Shown: positions 47,186-60,191, numbered from the stretch's first letter. The stretch: 64,000 nucleotides of DNA from Holothuria scabra (GCA_037179385.1 CM074181.1:51232394-51296393), one strand, 5' to 3'. The notes: generated from the sequence alone by a model not told the origin. A program made the numbers and translations.

Positions 47186-47596
47186 TTAAAAAATTGAAAG
47201 GATGTGTAAGTTTCCAACAAACATAGTTCCAACATCCAGCAAACAAAAAGGAAACGATATGACAATTCCAACAGAAATGTTCAAAAGTCTCATTACATGC
47301 TTGGCAAAAAGAGCATAATGGGATCTCCTTGGGTAATGCAACTTAACGTCTTTTACTGAGAACCACGCATTAGAAAAGATATTTGACCACGTATCCTTGT
47401 TAAAAGGATAACTCCATGTCAGTAGTGCTGTTGGTATGGAGGTAATTTCCATATGTACCTTGAGAGATACTCCTTTGACCAAGCAAGCTCTTAATAAAAA
47501 CCTGATTATGACAAAGGAGGAAAGAAAAGTTGGTGTAGTTAATACTATGATTACTCCTGTCATAACTTCATTCACAAATTTGTCAGTATAGTACAA
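47186..47596 (-). other. Unrecognised 136-codon ORF with hydrophobic segments
   Basis: The minus-strand ORF has two strongly hydrophobic stretches: around residues 12-35 (TGVIIVLTTPTFLSSFVIIR) and at the C-terminus (NISVGIVISFPFCLL). It could be a membrane-protein exon, but there is no GT/AG context I trust, no family match I can name, and T-rich DNA favours such stretches by chance. Confidence 0.15.
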
Positions 47597-47845
47597 CTAC
47601 CCGTTCTATTAGCCCCTCCCATTTGGTTTATGTTAAGGAGGATTCAAACAACCCTGTGCGCCATACCCTTAAAACCAGATAACTCAATGGTTCATAGACT
47701 AGTGTTGTTAAGTGCAGTGAAGGGTTATGTTAAATATTTGTACATGCATTCTCTATTATTTTACATTTATTTAAAGGTCGAAGATAAATCGTTTGTTGTA
47801 GTCGTTCGTCCAGAGGCGTTTGCTCATCCCTGACTCTACCCTTAA

Positions 47846-48096
47846 CCCTTTACCGTTGTGCTCCGATCGGGGCATATTTGAGCGCCTCGGCAGTGGGCGG
47901 AAAAGCGGACGTAGCCCGCCCCGCATCGGCTTCCGTAGGCCATTGACCCCGTGACCTTAAACTATTGTCTCTCTCGCTGTTGTGGCCGAATTTTCGGGTA
48001 GCTACTCGCAGTTTCGAGCTCCGCGTGAAACAGTAAAGATGTGTGACAGCCGAGCTCTCCGCACGGGTCCAAAAGGACCCAAACAACGGTAAAGGG
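47846..48096. mobile_element. piggyBac-like MITE of 251 bp
   Basis: Terminal inverted repeats CCCTTTACCGTTGT...ACAACGGTAAAGGG. The left flank is TTAA (47842-47845), the piggyBac target site; the right flank is TCAA (48097-48100), one base off, as a decayed duplication would look. The interior is much more GC-rich than its surroundings and has a sub-terminal ggtcc-aaaa-ggacc hairpin. The minus-strand ORF over it (47850-48224) is not a transposase. Confidence 0.75.
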
Positions 48097-48100
48097 TCAA

Positions 48101-48854
48101 GAGCTACAAAGTTCGTAGTTATTGCCACTGTTAAATACTGTAAATGTCTGCATTCTACAGAGCAAACAAAGCAGGTAACAAGTGTGGGGTGTAGAAGATA
48201 AAAAGTTACAGGTCTATGGTGCAAGGCTTATTAATACCTTACTGAAGATAGCTTCAGGAACCAAAAAAAGTTCCTATGTCGGTTTTTTTTTTCATTTCAT
48301 ACATGAAAACCAAATATAGTGTTGAAGAAGAAAAACGAAGAAAGTTAAGAAAAAAGGTTTAGTCTGTAAGAAAGTTTACCCTATATTGATCAGCTTAGAA
48401 ACTGCCAGTATTGTTAAACTGCGTGCTGATATAAGGGTACATTTGAATTGAACCGTTCAAGAGGAATGCTTTGGAGAATGTTTCGTCAATTTCGAGGAAT
48501 ATTGTGTGAAAACGTATAGTAAAAACAGGAACAGATGCAAATTGGTAGAATATTACATATTTCTGAGATACGATTTACTACTATGGAGCAGATTTACCCT
48601 TATTCAAACAGTAGTTATTCAGATAAATACCTTGTAATTACTCGACAAAGGCAAATACTTTCATTAATACCAAATGGTTACTCACTTTAGGAATAGGTTC
48701 TGGAAATTTTAAAAATTATCATGTTAACACATTGAGCATTAAACATTCAGCTACAGTAGACCATAAATTTCGACTCGGGTGTTTTCGTTTCTTTTTTACT
48801 TCGATAATTGCCATCTATCTTTTTAAGGCTATGATTAGGGGTGGTTCTTAACAG
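48101..48854. other. No gene seen
   Basis: Nothing recognised. Confidence 0.5.
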
Positions 48855-49690
48855 TGGCGGATCCAGGAATATTCAGTAAGGGGTCTGCATGTGGTTGGGT
48901 ATCCAGTGTACACTGAACGAAGCGCCATCATAGGTATGTATGTTGCTTAGTCTCTGATGCCTATAAAAACTCAGGAAATGGGAAATGTGGGTGGTAGGCA
49001 AGCATCCAAATTTTACCATAGTTTTAAGTGTGATCACCATTTTCATTTTCAAATATTTGAAAATATGGAGCTTGTGTTGTAGAAAAGTTTGGATGCTGGG
49101 TCTCCTGCAAGGAAATTTGAACAGTTGGGGAATAACTGAAGAATTTGCATTTCTATCGGCAAATCGGAGGCTGGGTGGCGAGTAAAGATCGTTGTTGCTA
49201 CATAATGTTATCCAACGCCTACGTAATGAGGCGCTCCGACGATTTGTTTGAGCTTATATTGGAGAAAATATGGAATTTTACAAAAGAAAATTTATGAAAA
49301 TAGCATTGTTTATGCCAAACGGTGTCACTTGGTGATCTAGTGTCACAAGTGTAGCAAATTTCCGATTTTGTCCAACCCATAGCTCGGAAATTTTACCAAT
49401 TTAAGTGAAGGTATGAGCGAGCACTTTGCTAAGGAATTGCAATGTGAGGCGCGCGAAACGCACGGGAAATTTTGCTTTCATGAATCAAATAATGACGAAT
49501 ATGAATATGAATAATATAATGACGAATATATAGCTTTTATTAGAGAAAATTGGTTGGGAAGTTCGTAATATCATGTGTTGTCAAAACCACACAGTAGACT
49601 GGTCTCACAATTGGCAAATTTTGCGAATTCTTCATTTTCATAGCCCCCTGCCCCGCCTGGGTGTCTAAGAAAAGGGGACGGAGAGGCAAC
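48855..49690 (+). mobile_element. Non-autonomous hAT-like element, includes family B copy 2
   Basis: Starts cagtggcggatccagg, a common hAT terminus. Internal aagcatccaa (near 49000) and ttggatgct (near 49090) form an inverted pair. 49345-49480 matches 18165-18300 (gtgtcacaagtg, tttccgattttgt, agctcggaaattt, gcgcgcgaaacgcacgggaaattttgct), which links family B to hAT-like elements. The right end (cccctgccccgcc near 49650) lacks a clear inverted terminus. Confidence 0.55.
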
Positions 49691-49799
49691 GTGGTGCTAA
49701 ATGTTTCAATATTTTAAACACTATGAAACTCCCAAGCTTTCAAAACATGGTCTTGAAAGTGTGGCTAATCATTACTTTCTTGTCATTTACGAGCAAAGC

Positions 49800-50060
49800 A
49801 TCCTTCCTCTTGTCCTAGATTCCCAGGGCCTTTCCTGTTTCCCGCCACGTGTTACCGGGGAACGTGACAACTACCCCGTCCTAGTTACACGTGTATGCTG
49901 TATCCCATATTTTCAAGGTGTCGCCTAAATATTTATCTAACTTGGTGCGGCACAACTTTTAACCAATTGGGGACTGCATGTGTTCCCCTCTTCCCGAGAC
50001 ATGAAATATCCGAGCCTGCAAGTTTTGGTCCCACTCACACACTGGTACAGCAGACCTCAG
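49800..50060 (-). repeat. Dispersed repeat, family D copy 2 (inverted)
   Basis: Reverse-complement partner of 29098-29375; matching words include cacgtgttacc, ttcctgtttcccg and ttttaaccaattggggactg. Confidence 0.55.
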
Positions 50061-53000
50061 ACGACGAAAACGTGCGATAATCTGTACATAGTTAAATTTT
50101 AAAATCCCTTTTTTTACCGGCTCTTAATCGAACGGAATAAAAGCGCCAATCATCTTGAAACAGTACTAAATCTTCTTCTCATCTGTTTATTCACATATCA
50201 ACTCGTATCGCCTACATACTCTGCAACATCCCCTTGCAAGTCTTCGCATACACGATTGGCCCATTATTCGACAGTAATCGTAGCCCCACGTACTGACAAA
50301 GACACACATGCGATGTCACAAACATCGTTACCAACGGCCGTTAGCGGAAAACGCTGGATTTAGAATTCGTCACTGCGCAATGTGTAATATAAATGGGAAT
50401 TTACCAAATGATACGAAAGATAGATACATTATAATTTACATTTTTCATTTTATTGAAGAATATGACACAAAAATACGGTAATCAAATAATGTAAAAGCTA
50501 TCGATGTATTCTTAAAAAGTAATAAGGCCTAGGTTACATTTAGCCGGGCTATCTTTACAATTTTTCACCATCCCGGTGTGCGGGGGAGGGGGGTTGCATA
50601 AAGGGAGGACAAGCTTAAGGAAGTTTCTATTTCAAGCTTCTGAGGAGTGAGGACCTACATTATTGGCCCTCACGAAACAGTTCAGTCTGTAAAGCTATAT
50701 TGTTAAAACCTATTGAATACTAGAAGGTTTGTACTTGCTGGTAAGTACTAATTGAAGCCACTGAAAATGGTATGAAACGAAACGAAAAAAGCAAATAATG
50801 CGAGTCTCGATCGAGTAAACATTAAGCGCTTTACAAAAATGAGCAAACGGCCTACCATACTCACATTCACAGAGAAAAATGTTCTGCCACCAACACAAGT
50901 TAAACAGTTGTGTCAGGAACGTACCTTTCAGGCAACAGATGGGGGCTGTAAAATATTTCTACTTCAGATTAGGCATTTGCACATGCGCAGATTAAGCTGA
51001 GACGTGCCAACGGACTTTTAGTGGTTGACAAGCGTGTTAAACAAGAGGGGATTTTCGATGGTGTGGTCGTGGTGTAAGAACTAGCTTTAGTCTGCGCAGC
51101 GGCTTTCAAGTCTGGAACTATTTTATGAGTGATCAAATCAAGTATAAAAAGAAAGTCAATACAACTGCGTATCGACTTATCGTCCTTCGAAAAGAAGACT
51201 TCCTAAATGTCTCAAATGGGCTGAGTATTCTGTTGGAACACCGACAAGTTGGTGCAATCGGGTAAATAGTCGAAATTTCCACTTCATGGAAAAGTCAAAA
51301 TAACTGCGTGGCAGATGAAATGCTGTATAACGTTCGTATTGTTCGTGTGTAGATAGAGTAGCATCACACTGAAGATAGTCATACCCCGAGCCAAGAAAGA
51401 AGGCACGGGTTCACTTGACAAACTGAGCAGATGCAAGAATCAAAGCTGTAGGTTTCGATTAATTAAATTAAAAACCTGTGGGAATACAATTACAAATTTC
51501 CAGAGCAATCTGTCAAATTATTGATAATAGGACTAAAACATATCACATAGGTATTTCATCTGCCGAAATTAACGCAAAAAGGCGTCAATGATTTCAAGTA
51601 CATCCCTAGTCTTCATTTGGGCCGAGAACACCTGGTAGACATCCCAAAGTCAGTTTGCTGTTTACGATTTTTCTATGGCTAAAAATCGGCCAAGTCATGG
51701 GGCTATTGGCCAAGCCATGATGAGCTGCTTTAAAGAGCAGCATTTTGCTTTATTGTGGCTTTCTTCTTGTATGGTCAAATTTAATAAAGTTGCTTTAGTT
51801 ATATTCAACAAAAAAACAGTACAATAAAAGAAGAAAAATACTATATAAAGACTATTTAAACTTCTAACCGAGGAACCTGAAGACAAAACGACTTTTAACA
51901 ATGTGTTTATCAGGTTGCAATCATTAATGAGAACAAAATTAAACAAGACTTAATACTACGGTCACCAAAAAACACTACACAGAAGGAGAGAGTTAAAACT
52001 AAGAAAACCGTATTATTTTATTATTGAATGGTCCAAAAAAGGAATAATAGAAACAATACAAACAAAGAGAGACTTCTCCAGGGCAGTCGGTTATGGGGAG
52101 AGTTTTGTCGAAAATTTGTCACGGTAGACAGGGAGCAAGGGGACATTTTCTTACTTTTTAAACAAAGTAGGGCTCTAATCCAACTTAAATGGGCCAATCC
52201 CCTGATTTTCCAAAACTTTTCCCTTCTTCACACCAATTTTATAGAAACTCAGCCAGAAAATATCATCGAACCTAACCCTTCTTCAAGGTGAACTTCACAC
52301 AAAAGTATTTTGGAAATCTTGCTCATCATTTTGAAATTTTTCATGTCATTGCTTTAGTTGATTTACAGATTTCAGTGCAAAATGAAATTTTAAAGTAACG
52401 ATTGCTTAAAATCTGCTTGCAAGTCTTGGGGGATGCCTTTCCCGGCTGTCCAAGGGGTTGTGGAGGGTAAAAATGTAGTGACTGGTTATAACTTCTGCTT
52501 ACAGCCCTGGTGGGTGCCATTTCCGGCTGCTCAAAGTGATGGTAGTGCTCCACTTAGAACTTTAGAATATTGTTGCTATGTTGTAATTTTTACCTTTTAA
52601 CTTACCATATTCTTGAATTTGTCGGTACATGTTGTGAAAAATATCTATGATCGTTATGCCTTTCTTTTTTACTGAATGAATCGTTGCAGATTCCGTGAAT
52701 ATGGGTTTTGGTGGACAAAATTGCCTTTCTTGGTTACCGAGACTACTAACGATTCTACTATTCCTGGTTGGAGTACAGGTTTTGCTGTTCGCAGCTTTTA
52801 AAGAAAGCATGCTTTATCGAGATCCGCTTCCAAAGCGACGGTATGGGCTACTCTTTATTCCAGAAACTATTCTTCTTTACTTTGTTTATTGTTAGTTTAT
52901 ATATCAATATGCAAAATTTTTACGTTGAGGGAAATATGGTGTAAAAAAGTACATTCAGTGGGAATTGTTCATAGGGTTAAATCGTTCCGCCTTACCTTTT

Positions 53001-55735
53001 TAACACAGTTTAGAATGGAAATTCGTAACTTTTTGACATATATTTATCCGTTAACGCAAATGATGTTGAAAAATTGTTGTGTGCTCTTCTAAAATAGTCT
53101 TTTGGGCAGGATTATATTTTCGAACAAAAAATATTCTGCCCCCCCCCCCCCCAACTGAAACGCTTCCGTACGCATATGTCAATTAAGTATAAAACTTCAA
53201 ATATATGGGAAGCCAAAGTTTTCCACAGGGAAATTTTCTAATGTGTTCCGACGGCCTTAATTTGCATGGAGATATTCTGTAGCCCCAACAGGTCAACAAT
53301 TCACCCGACTACTATGTTCTTCTAATGTACTTTATAGGGTCAGATTCTACCATAATCCCCCAAATTTGTAATAACATTACAATTTTCCTCTAATATAAGC
53401 TTCGGATTTTTAAATATTTTTTAAAAAGGGTAAAACTTTGTACAATTAAAATAACAGAGCCATCATCTGTCATTTCAAAATACGAATTTTCTTACATTAG
53501 ATTCCACATTTCTCAAATTAAATAAGTTCCTAATACTCAGTTTTACCTGAGAGCCTAGTACGTTTGTCCAGTACGATAAAATGCGTAACCTCAAAAGAAT
53601 TTCAGCTATTGCCTATTGGTGTATAACGTTTTTGATTTTGCTCATAAAAAGGACAGATTCTTACAGAAACAGCCCAACTTTTTAATGGTCCTTACCAAAA
53701 GCAACATTTCTTTCAAAGGTTTTCTTCAAAACAAACGCCAGTTTTATATTTGCTATAAATAAAGCCAAAAATATTGGATCACTACGTGCAAACGAAACTC
53801 TGCCAAGTCACGTTCTACAGGAACTAACTCATCGCCCTTGTCGGGGCCCCGAAATGATGGCCCTGTCCGGCAAATCCTGGCCCCACCTCTGTTCTAATTT
53901 TCGTCTGTTATCACAAAGTTTCACATTTATAGCATACCCCACCAAATGTATTCGAGTGCTACACAGTGTACTTGGTGACTGTGTAAATCCATCGGTTCTT
54001 GCAGGATCAAATAAAAAAAAAGGAAAAATACATGTAAATTATGATGACCAAAAGTCTTTGTATTGTTTGCGATTTTGATAGTTAATTTTGAATAAAAAAC
54101 AAACACATGCTAAGGGAAGTACTTGTTCTTTAGGTATTTAAGCTGCCAATAATGTAAAATACACGAGAATCTAATTTCGGACTAAGCCGGTTGAGAAATT
54201 ACTCCAAAGGATGGGGTTTTGCAGTCTTGGCAGCTTCTGTGATTTATTAAACCTTCATTAATCTGGTAGGAATACTTAGGCCATGCACGATCGGATAAGA
54301 AGGTGTTTGTTGAAGATTCACACTTCCCTGCTACCGCAAGAGCTCTCCATACCGTATGTTAGGTGACTGATCTGCAATACAAGTGTCATGCGCTTTGTTT
54401 ATTCAATCAAGAATCTCTTTCTTAGCTAAGTTACTACAAACATTGCATGATAAACAAAAAAGCTAAAAAATTACCCCTATGAGGGGTAGAACACAAGGAT
54501 TACCCCCAATCTACCGCATATCTCATGTAGGTATTCAGGTATTACAAAGAAAACAGTCAATGCTTTAAATACCATCAAATTTGCACCAGTCAAGAGGAGG
54601 GGGACTTGTGTTTCTTCATTCATTAATGATAGCTGGTGAAATGACTTCTCTATGAAGCAAAAAAACATGCAGTACCGACTGCGAAAGTTTGACAATAGGG
54701 TTCCGGTCATTTTATTTACAGAGGGAATTCACACAATATATTGCCTTCTAATACCCAATTTGTCGATCTACCTAAAAGGAATAACAATACGCTGGATTTG
54801 TGCTATGGTAATATCAATGGCGACGTAACTACAAGGTAAAATCCCTAGCCCAGCTTGGGACTTCTGACAACTCTATTATCCCTACGTCACCTACTTGCCG
54901 GCGTGAGCTGGAAAGATCCAAGCTCATCGTTAAGACGCAATAAGTCTGGAACGAAGAAACCCTAGACTAACTGCGCGGTTGTTTTGATGCCCCCACAATG
55001 AATGCTTTTAAGTCAGGATTGGGTTCCTTAAGTCTTGATAAAATTTTTAGTAGAGCTCATTTTAGTGATTAGTTTCCTGCTCAGCTTTCTGTGCCTGCAT
55101 GTTACATCACGTTTTGTGGAGATTATGCAGTAACTCACCAGAACCAGACTGGAATGTGTTTGATGGTCAAAGCATACACGACACCACAATAACTGTTACA
55201 GAGTATATAAAATTCTGTGTGGATGCTAATCCTTAAGAGTCATTACATATTTTCCTAAATAAAAAACTGTGGGTATCAAAACAGTTCAAGTGAACCTCAA
55301 GTCAAAATATTCAAATGATCTTTGAAAATGTTACATTGCGCAATAATTTGTGATGTCATTCTTGTACTACTCAAATTGCAATCATTGTAATTCTTTGTTT
55401 TTCCAAACGTTACTTCACCTTTTCCCAAGGTGTGATATTAGTCCTACTCTTATGAGGTGTAGATAATTAATCCCTCCTTGTGAATATGCTATTTTAGCAA
55501 ACAGGAAGTTTCAAGGTCATGGAAACGTTTTTATTATAAAGGGAAACAAAGCACTTTAAGTGAAGTTGTACAACAAGACATTAACAAATTATTGCGCAAT
55601 CGTCAAATTTGTTTTAAGTGGATAAACTTCAATATTTTATATCTCAGCTCAGGAATGTCATATGAAGATGGAAGTTGGACTGTAAGAGTTCATTTTTCAT
55701 GCTCTTAAATAAAAAATTTTGAATTTTTTGACTTG
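50061..55735. other. No gene seen
   Basis: 5.7 kb of AT-rich DNA. Noted: a C-run of 14 at 53139-53152 and a weak two-unit repeat at 52425-52540 (words like gggatgcctttcccggctgt and gggtgccatttccggctgct). No protein motifs recognised on either strand. Confidence 0.5.
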
Positions 55736-56195
55736 AGGTACATTTAAAAATCTTAAGTGTTTGAAAAGATCGGATCACGATCTTGTTATAGAAAAGCAAC
55801 ATGAGATAAACAAGGAAGTGAAGAGATGTAAACAAGAGCATGGGAAGAAAATGGAAGATAAATTTGAGGAGGGAAATTCCAAAGCAGCTTGGCAAGTGAT
55901 GCAGAGTATAAGTGGTCATAAATGGAAAATAGATGTGGAACAATTAGAAATAGACAAAAAAGGGTTAATGGTCTGTAGGTTCGATGTCAAAAGTGACAAA
56001 CTGGATAATACAGAAATTGAAAACAAATTGCGTACCACCCCTACCTTTGTCAACACCGCCGCAGACTTGTTGTTAATGAATCTGATGCGAGGAAGCATTT
56101 TGCTAATTTTAAGATAGGTAAAGCAACAGGCCCAGATGGTATCACTTATATGTTAATAAAAAGTTGTATTTCTCAGTTAGCGCCAGTGTTCACTC
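55736..56195 (+). pseudogene. CR1/L2-like LINE, ORF2 central part (5' piece)
   Basis: The ORF from about 55760 carries KKMEDKFEEGNSKAAWQVMQ and ISGHKW, the linker between endonuclease and RT of L2/CR1/Rex-type non-LTR elements. A frame change follows, then HFANFKIGKATGPDGITYML, the K-x-x-GPDGI motif of RT block 1, and SCISQLAPVFT. The coding sequence is interrupted exactly there by the hAT element starting at 56196 and resumes at 58056. The endonuclease domain is not recognised upstream, so the LINE is 5'-truncated. The reading frame is already broken in this piece, so the LINE was degenerate or has decayed. Confidence 0.75.
56188..56195. other. Target-site duplication, left copy (GTTCACTC)
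   Basis: Identical to 58056-58063; the 8-bp length is diagnostic of hAT transposition. Confidence 0.9.
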
Positions 56196-58055
56196 CAGTG
56201 GCGTAGATAGGATTTTTTCCAGGGGGGGGGGGGGGGGAGCGGTATGAAGTTTCCCCAAAACTTTTCCCGGTCAGTGTGTAAGTATTTCATATAAAATATG
56301 CAAACTTACAAGTATAACAACATTACCATGTCATTTTGTAATATTACTTGCATTTTAATCTTAAAGTATAACATAGAGCAACCGGAAATAACAAAGTATA
56401 TTATTTTGGTAAGCAATATTTGGTTAATTTGTATGTACTAACGCAGTGGCGTATGCAGGATTTCTCTGAAGGGGAAGGGGCATGCAGTATGGTCTAAGGG
56501 GAGGGGTGTCCGGAAATTTTTTGACGTTTTCAAGAAGCCTACATGCAAAATGGTGCAAATTTTCGACTTTGACAGGAACAGTGTTAATAGTTGAATCGTG
56601 GTGGTTCATGAGGATAAAAATGAAACTTTTGTGTCTTGACATGCATTTCTTTATGCCATTTATGCTACCTTACGAAGAAAAACTTGTCATTAAATTTGCA
56701 CACAATTAGGAGTCAAAATAAAAGAGCAATGAGCGGCATTTGTGGTTTTTCTTGGCCACAAAATGTTATTTTGTCATAAAGATTATACAAACGGAGCGCC
56801 ACCATTGGTTGGAACGGAGCCTAGAGAACATTTGGAAAAATTAGACCCCTTAGATGACCGGAATTAGCATTTTCTAGGCTAATACGAAGAATCTAGCCTT
56901 TCTTCTTTTGTCGTTTGCAATAAAATGCTCACTTCAAAATATGTTCGCAAACTGCAAAGTGATCAGACAGTAAAGAGCTAATTTTACCCAAAAGACCGAG
57001 CGAAGCGCCACCATTAATTGGCGCGGAGGGTAAGGAAAATTTCGAAAAATCAGACCCCTCAGATGGTCTTAATAGCGTATTTATACTTGTAAAGAGAATC
57101 TAAACATGTGCTCTTTTTTATCGATGCCACCAGTGGGAAACAGATTCTACCTTTTCATTTAAAAATTGGAATTTGACAGAATTTGCTTAGGTCTATTTGT
57201 AGGAATTAAAAAAAATGGCATCACTGAAAGACCTTGCAGGGACAATCCTTCCCCTTTGAAAATTTTTGAAAAATTGGGTGTCCTTATAAGCAATCTGGTG
57301 CCACATATGCTATCTTTTGGAGTAAAATCTGTGTTAATAAAGTTAGACTACGTATTTAAAAGAACAAAGAAAAAATGACATCTGTGACGGGGGCATGACC
57401 CAATGGTCTTCTCTTCGCACGCCAATAAGGAGGCCTAATAGTGGTTCGATCACACAGGATATCCTGTGAGAAAAGCAGTCTGTTAAGTGTAGAAGGCTAC
57501 AAGGTACTCATTGTCCATTTATTGTTACACTCAAAGTGAGCAGAAAGCTATTTTCCCGAACTAGCTTGTAAGCATCGTTATGTACACAGAGTAAAACGGT
57601 ACAGCTCTGCTAGCTTGTAGAAGAACATAACAACTTCGGGGGTCTACGCTAGTGACTTGTTAGTTTTTACATCCTTTTACTGAATTCCCAAAGTATCACC
57701 TGAATAACAGCTTCCTGTACACTGAAATGCACTGATCATAACCCCCGTGCGTATATACAAGCACAAGGCCAGGGAACATTCAATCTGCTACGCGGCGAGG
57801 ACAATTCTGTGGAACGCGAAATAGGCCTGCTCATGCGACACTGACGAAATCTGAGTTAATTTGTTGCATGAAAATACGAATAATGTATGAGAAATGTCTC
57901 ACAATTTCTTATTCTAACAAAAATTTTAAGAAATTTTCGTGAAATTTTTGTAATAATAAGATTCATCAAATTTCCCCATTTTCATCAAATTTCCCCAAAT
58001 ATTTTTCCGGGGGGGGCCAACTTGCCCCCCCTGCCCCCCAGTAGCTACGCCACTG
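56196..58055. mobile_element. hAT element (1,860 bp, non-autonomous) inserted in the LINE
   Basis: Termini CAGTGGCGTAG...CTACGCCACTG, a perfect 11-bp inverted pair, flanked by the 8-bp duplication GTTCACTC. G-rich (56222-56237) and C-rich (58021-58040) sub-terminal tracts mirror each other. Inside, two related units of about 190-215 bp begin with gcgccaccattggttgg (near 56797) and gcgccaccattaattggc (near 57006), each leading into tagaccccttagatg or cagacccctcagatgg. A second CAGTGGCGTATGCAGG terminus at 56445 suggests a nested or tandem hAT fragment. No transposase (no hAT dimerisation domain) is recognised. Confidence 0.9.
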
Positions 58056-59590
58056 GTTCACTCCTATCTTCCAAAGAGCACTTGATGAAGGAATTACCCG
58101 AGAGATATGGAAACCTCAATCATAACCCCGGTTACTAAAAGGAAGGGGGTTTCAGTTTTGAATGTTTACCGTCCAGTATCAATCACATCTAAAGTCATGA
58201 AATGTTTGAAAGGGGTAGCTCTTAAACTCCTTCTCACTGAAAAGGGGGTTAGTATAGATAAAAGTCAGGTTGCCTATCAAAGCAAAAAACGGGGGGTGGA
58301 TGACGCCATACTTGTTTACTAACATGAAGTTTCTAAGCATTATGATCGTCCTAAAACATCTGTGGTCAGTGTTTATTGACCTTTTTAGTGCTTCCAACAC
58401 TATTAAACCAAGTACAATGGTGCAAAAACTGTTTAAAATGGAAGTCAACAATTACATCATTCTTTTGGTCTTAAAGTATCTGTACTGTAGGCCTCAGATG
58501 GTAAAAATGGGTGACTTCAAATCTGACCAATATTTCATTAGCACGGGAGCCCACAAGTTTGTATCCTATTCCAAGTTTAATTTTGCTTGTACACAAATGA
58601 TTGCCAGATATCAAGTGTTCAGTGCAACATTATCAAATATGCTGATGATACTGTCCTTACTGGTTTAATTTATGGCAATGATGGTTCTACCTTCGTTAGT
58701 GAGGTACAACAATCTGTAGACTTGTGTAAAAAATAGCCTTGTGTTAAACGTTTATAAAACTAAAGACCTAATGTTTGATTTTAGTAAAGGCAATAACACG
58801 CATGACCACCTTATAATCAATGCCTGAAAGCTTTTGAGAGGGTGGAAATTTATAAGTACCTTGGAACATATATTTACAATAAATTCAACTGGGTTGCCCA
58901 CGCAAAATCTGTTAAGTATAAAGCCTACCAACGACTGTATTTACTTAGGAAGTTAAAACAATGTGGAGTAGATGCTACGATAATGGTTGTTTTACCAGTG
59001 TATAGTCCAAAGTATTCTTACATTCAGTATTATTTGCTACTTTGGTAGTATGCCAAAGAAGCACCGTGATGAACTGGAACTTGTTGGTGAGCTAGCCGAA
59101 CGTTGTATTGGTGCAAGCTTTCATCACTCCTATGCATATAGGAAACATACCTATTCAAGAAACAAGAGAGCATAGGTAAAGACATCACACACCACTTCCA
59201 CAGATTAATCTCGTTTAACAGATCGTGTAATAGATTACAGGTGCCACTCATTAAAATATCAAGGTTCCGAAATTCGTTCCTACCAGAGGTATTACATTTG
59301 TTCAATTCTCATGTGAAGAGATCTGTCCACAGTGTAAGTCTATGATCTTTTACCTTCATTTTTATTCTAAATTCTACTTTTTATCGTTCTGATACTTTTA
59401 CCTACCTCTTTCTTCTGTAAATGTTTACCCTTTTATGTTCTTTTTCTTTATTTGTGAGGGTATAATTTGCACTGTCGACGGAAAATCTTTTTCGATTTTA
59501 TCGATTGAAATGGATGATAAACAGCTATCTTTTTCCATTTTATCGATTGAAATGGATAATAAACAGGTATCTTTTCTTATCATATTTAAT
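58056..59590 (+). pseudogene. CR1/L2-like LINE, RT domain and 3' end (3' piece)
   Basis: Resumes directly after the hAT insertion with FTPIFQRALDEGITREIWK. RT motifs then follow in order over several frames: VLNVYRPVSITSKVMKCLKG (block 2), FIDLFSASNTIKPSTMVQKL (block A, usually DFSSAFDTI), ISTGAHK (block B, degenerate from STGxPQG), the catalytic YADD at 58638-58649, then a segment near 58840 like YKYLGTYIYNKFNWV and KAYQRLYLLRKLKQ. The C-terminus ends near 59340 with ISRFRNSFLP. Stops and frameshifts make it inactive. The 3' UTR contains a 43-bp tandem duplication at 59487-59572 with tcgattgaaatggat, a typical LINE tail region. Confidence 0.8.
59487..59572 (+). repeat. Two-unit 43-bp tandem repeat at the LINE 3' end
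   Basis: ttttatcgattgaaatggat followed by gataaacagctat is repeated as ttttatcgattgaaatggat plus aataaacaggtat. Short 3' tandem repeats are common ends of CR1/L2 LINEs and are the RT recognition region. Confidence 0.7.
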
Positions 59591-59933
59591 AACGGTACAA
59601 ACTTTTCAAAGTATTGCTTCTCTCTCAGGATACAACGAAACTGGGACACATGGTTTGCTAGTAGTAGATCTTTGCGGAGACAGGAGAAAACTCCTAGATG
59701 AGATAATTCCATTTTGAGACCATTACTGATCGTGTGAAGCTTCTTTTTTAGTCTAATCTCTGTAGCTTTACGTTCTGAATCGTAGCGGAATCCCCCTTAT
59801 AAAGCACACTTTGACATTGTAAATGCCATGGATAGGGAGATGGATAGAGAGAAACCATGTGGAGTTGGAAAGTCCTTCGTTTTGTCTGTTTATTATTATT
59901 AAATCGGAGTGTAATTAGTGCCAGCTGAGTGAC
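59591..59933. other. No gene seen
   Basis: Spacer between LINE and Penelope-like relics; nothing recognised. Confidence 0.5.
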
Positions 59934-60191
59934 GTGAAGAAAACCTCAAGAAGCTCCGCTTCGCCTCAAACACAAACCAAGGATTGGCGAACGTCATCTC
60001 TGAACGAAGTAATAATTCCTGCTGATAAAACTCGAAATTTTATACACAAAATTCCGGATAATAACGCCAAGCTACTCAATGACAACATTACACAAAAACA
60101 GAAATTTGCTGATGCATCTCTTGTTGCCGACATCAGCAAAGAACAAACATTATTGGACTCTACGACTGACCTTCAAGACCATATCAAATAG
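59934..60191 (+). pseudogene. Penelope-like retroelement, region upstream of RT
   Basis: Open for 85 codons without a convincing start. It contains NEVIIPADKTRNFIHKI and KLLNDNITQKQKFADASLV, matching the conserved stretch upstream of RT in Penelope-like proteins (xIxVPADKTxNxY...YxxLLxDNITKxYKK). The frame closes at LQDHIK, where about 1 kb of unrelated sequence interrupts before the RT resumes near 61216. The family assignment is from remembered similarity and could be another RT lineage. Confidence 0.6.

Noticed and set aside
47850..48224. 124-codon minus-strand ORF over the GC-rich island
   Set aside because: Explained by the GC-rich piggyBac-like MITE; crosses its end and has no transposase motif.
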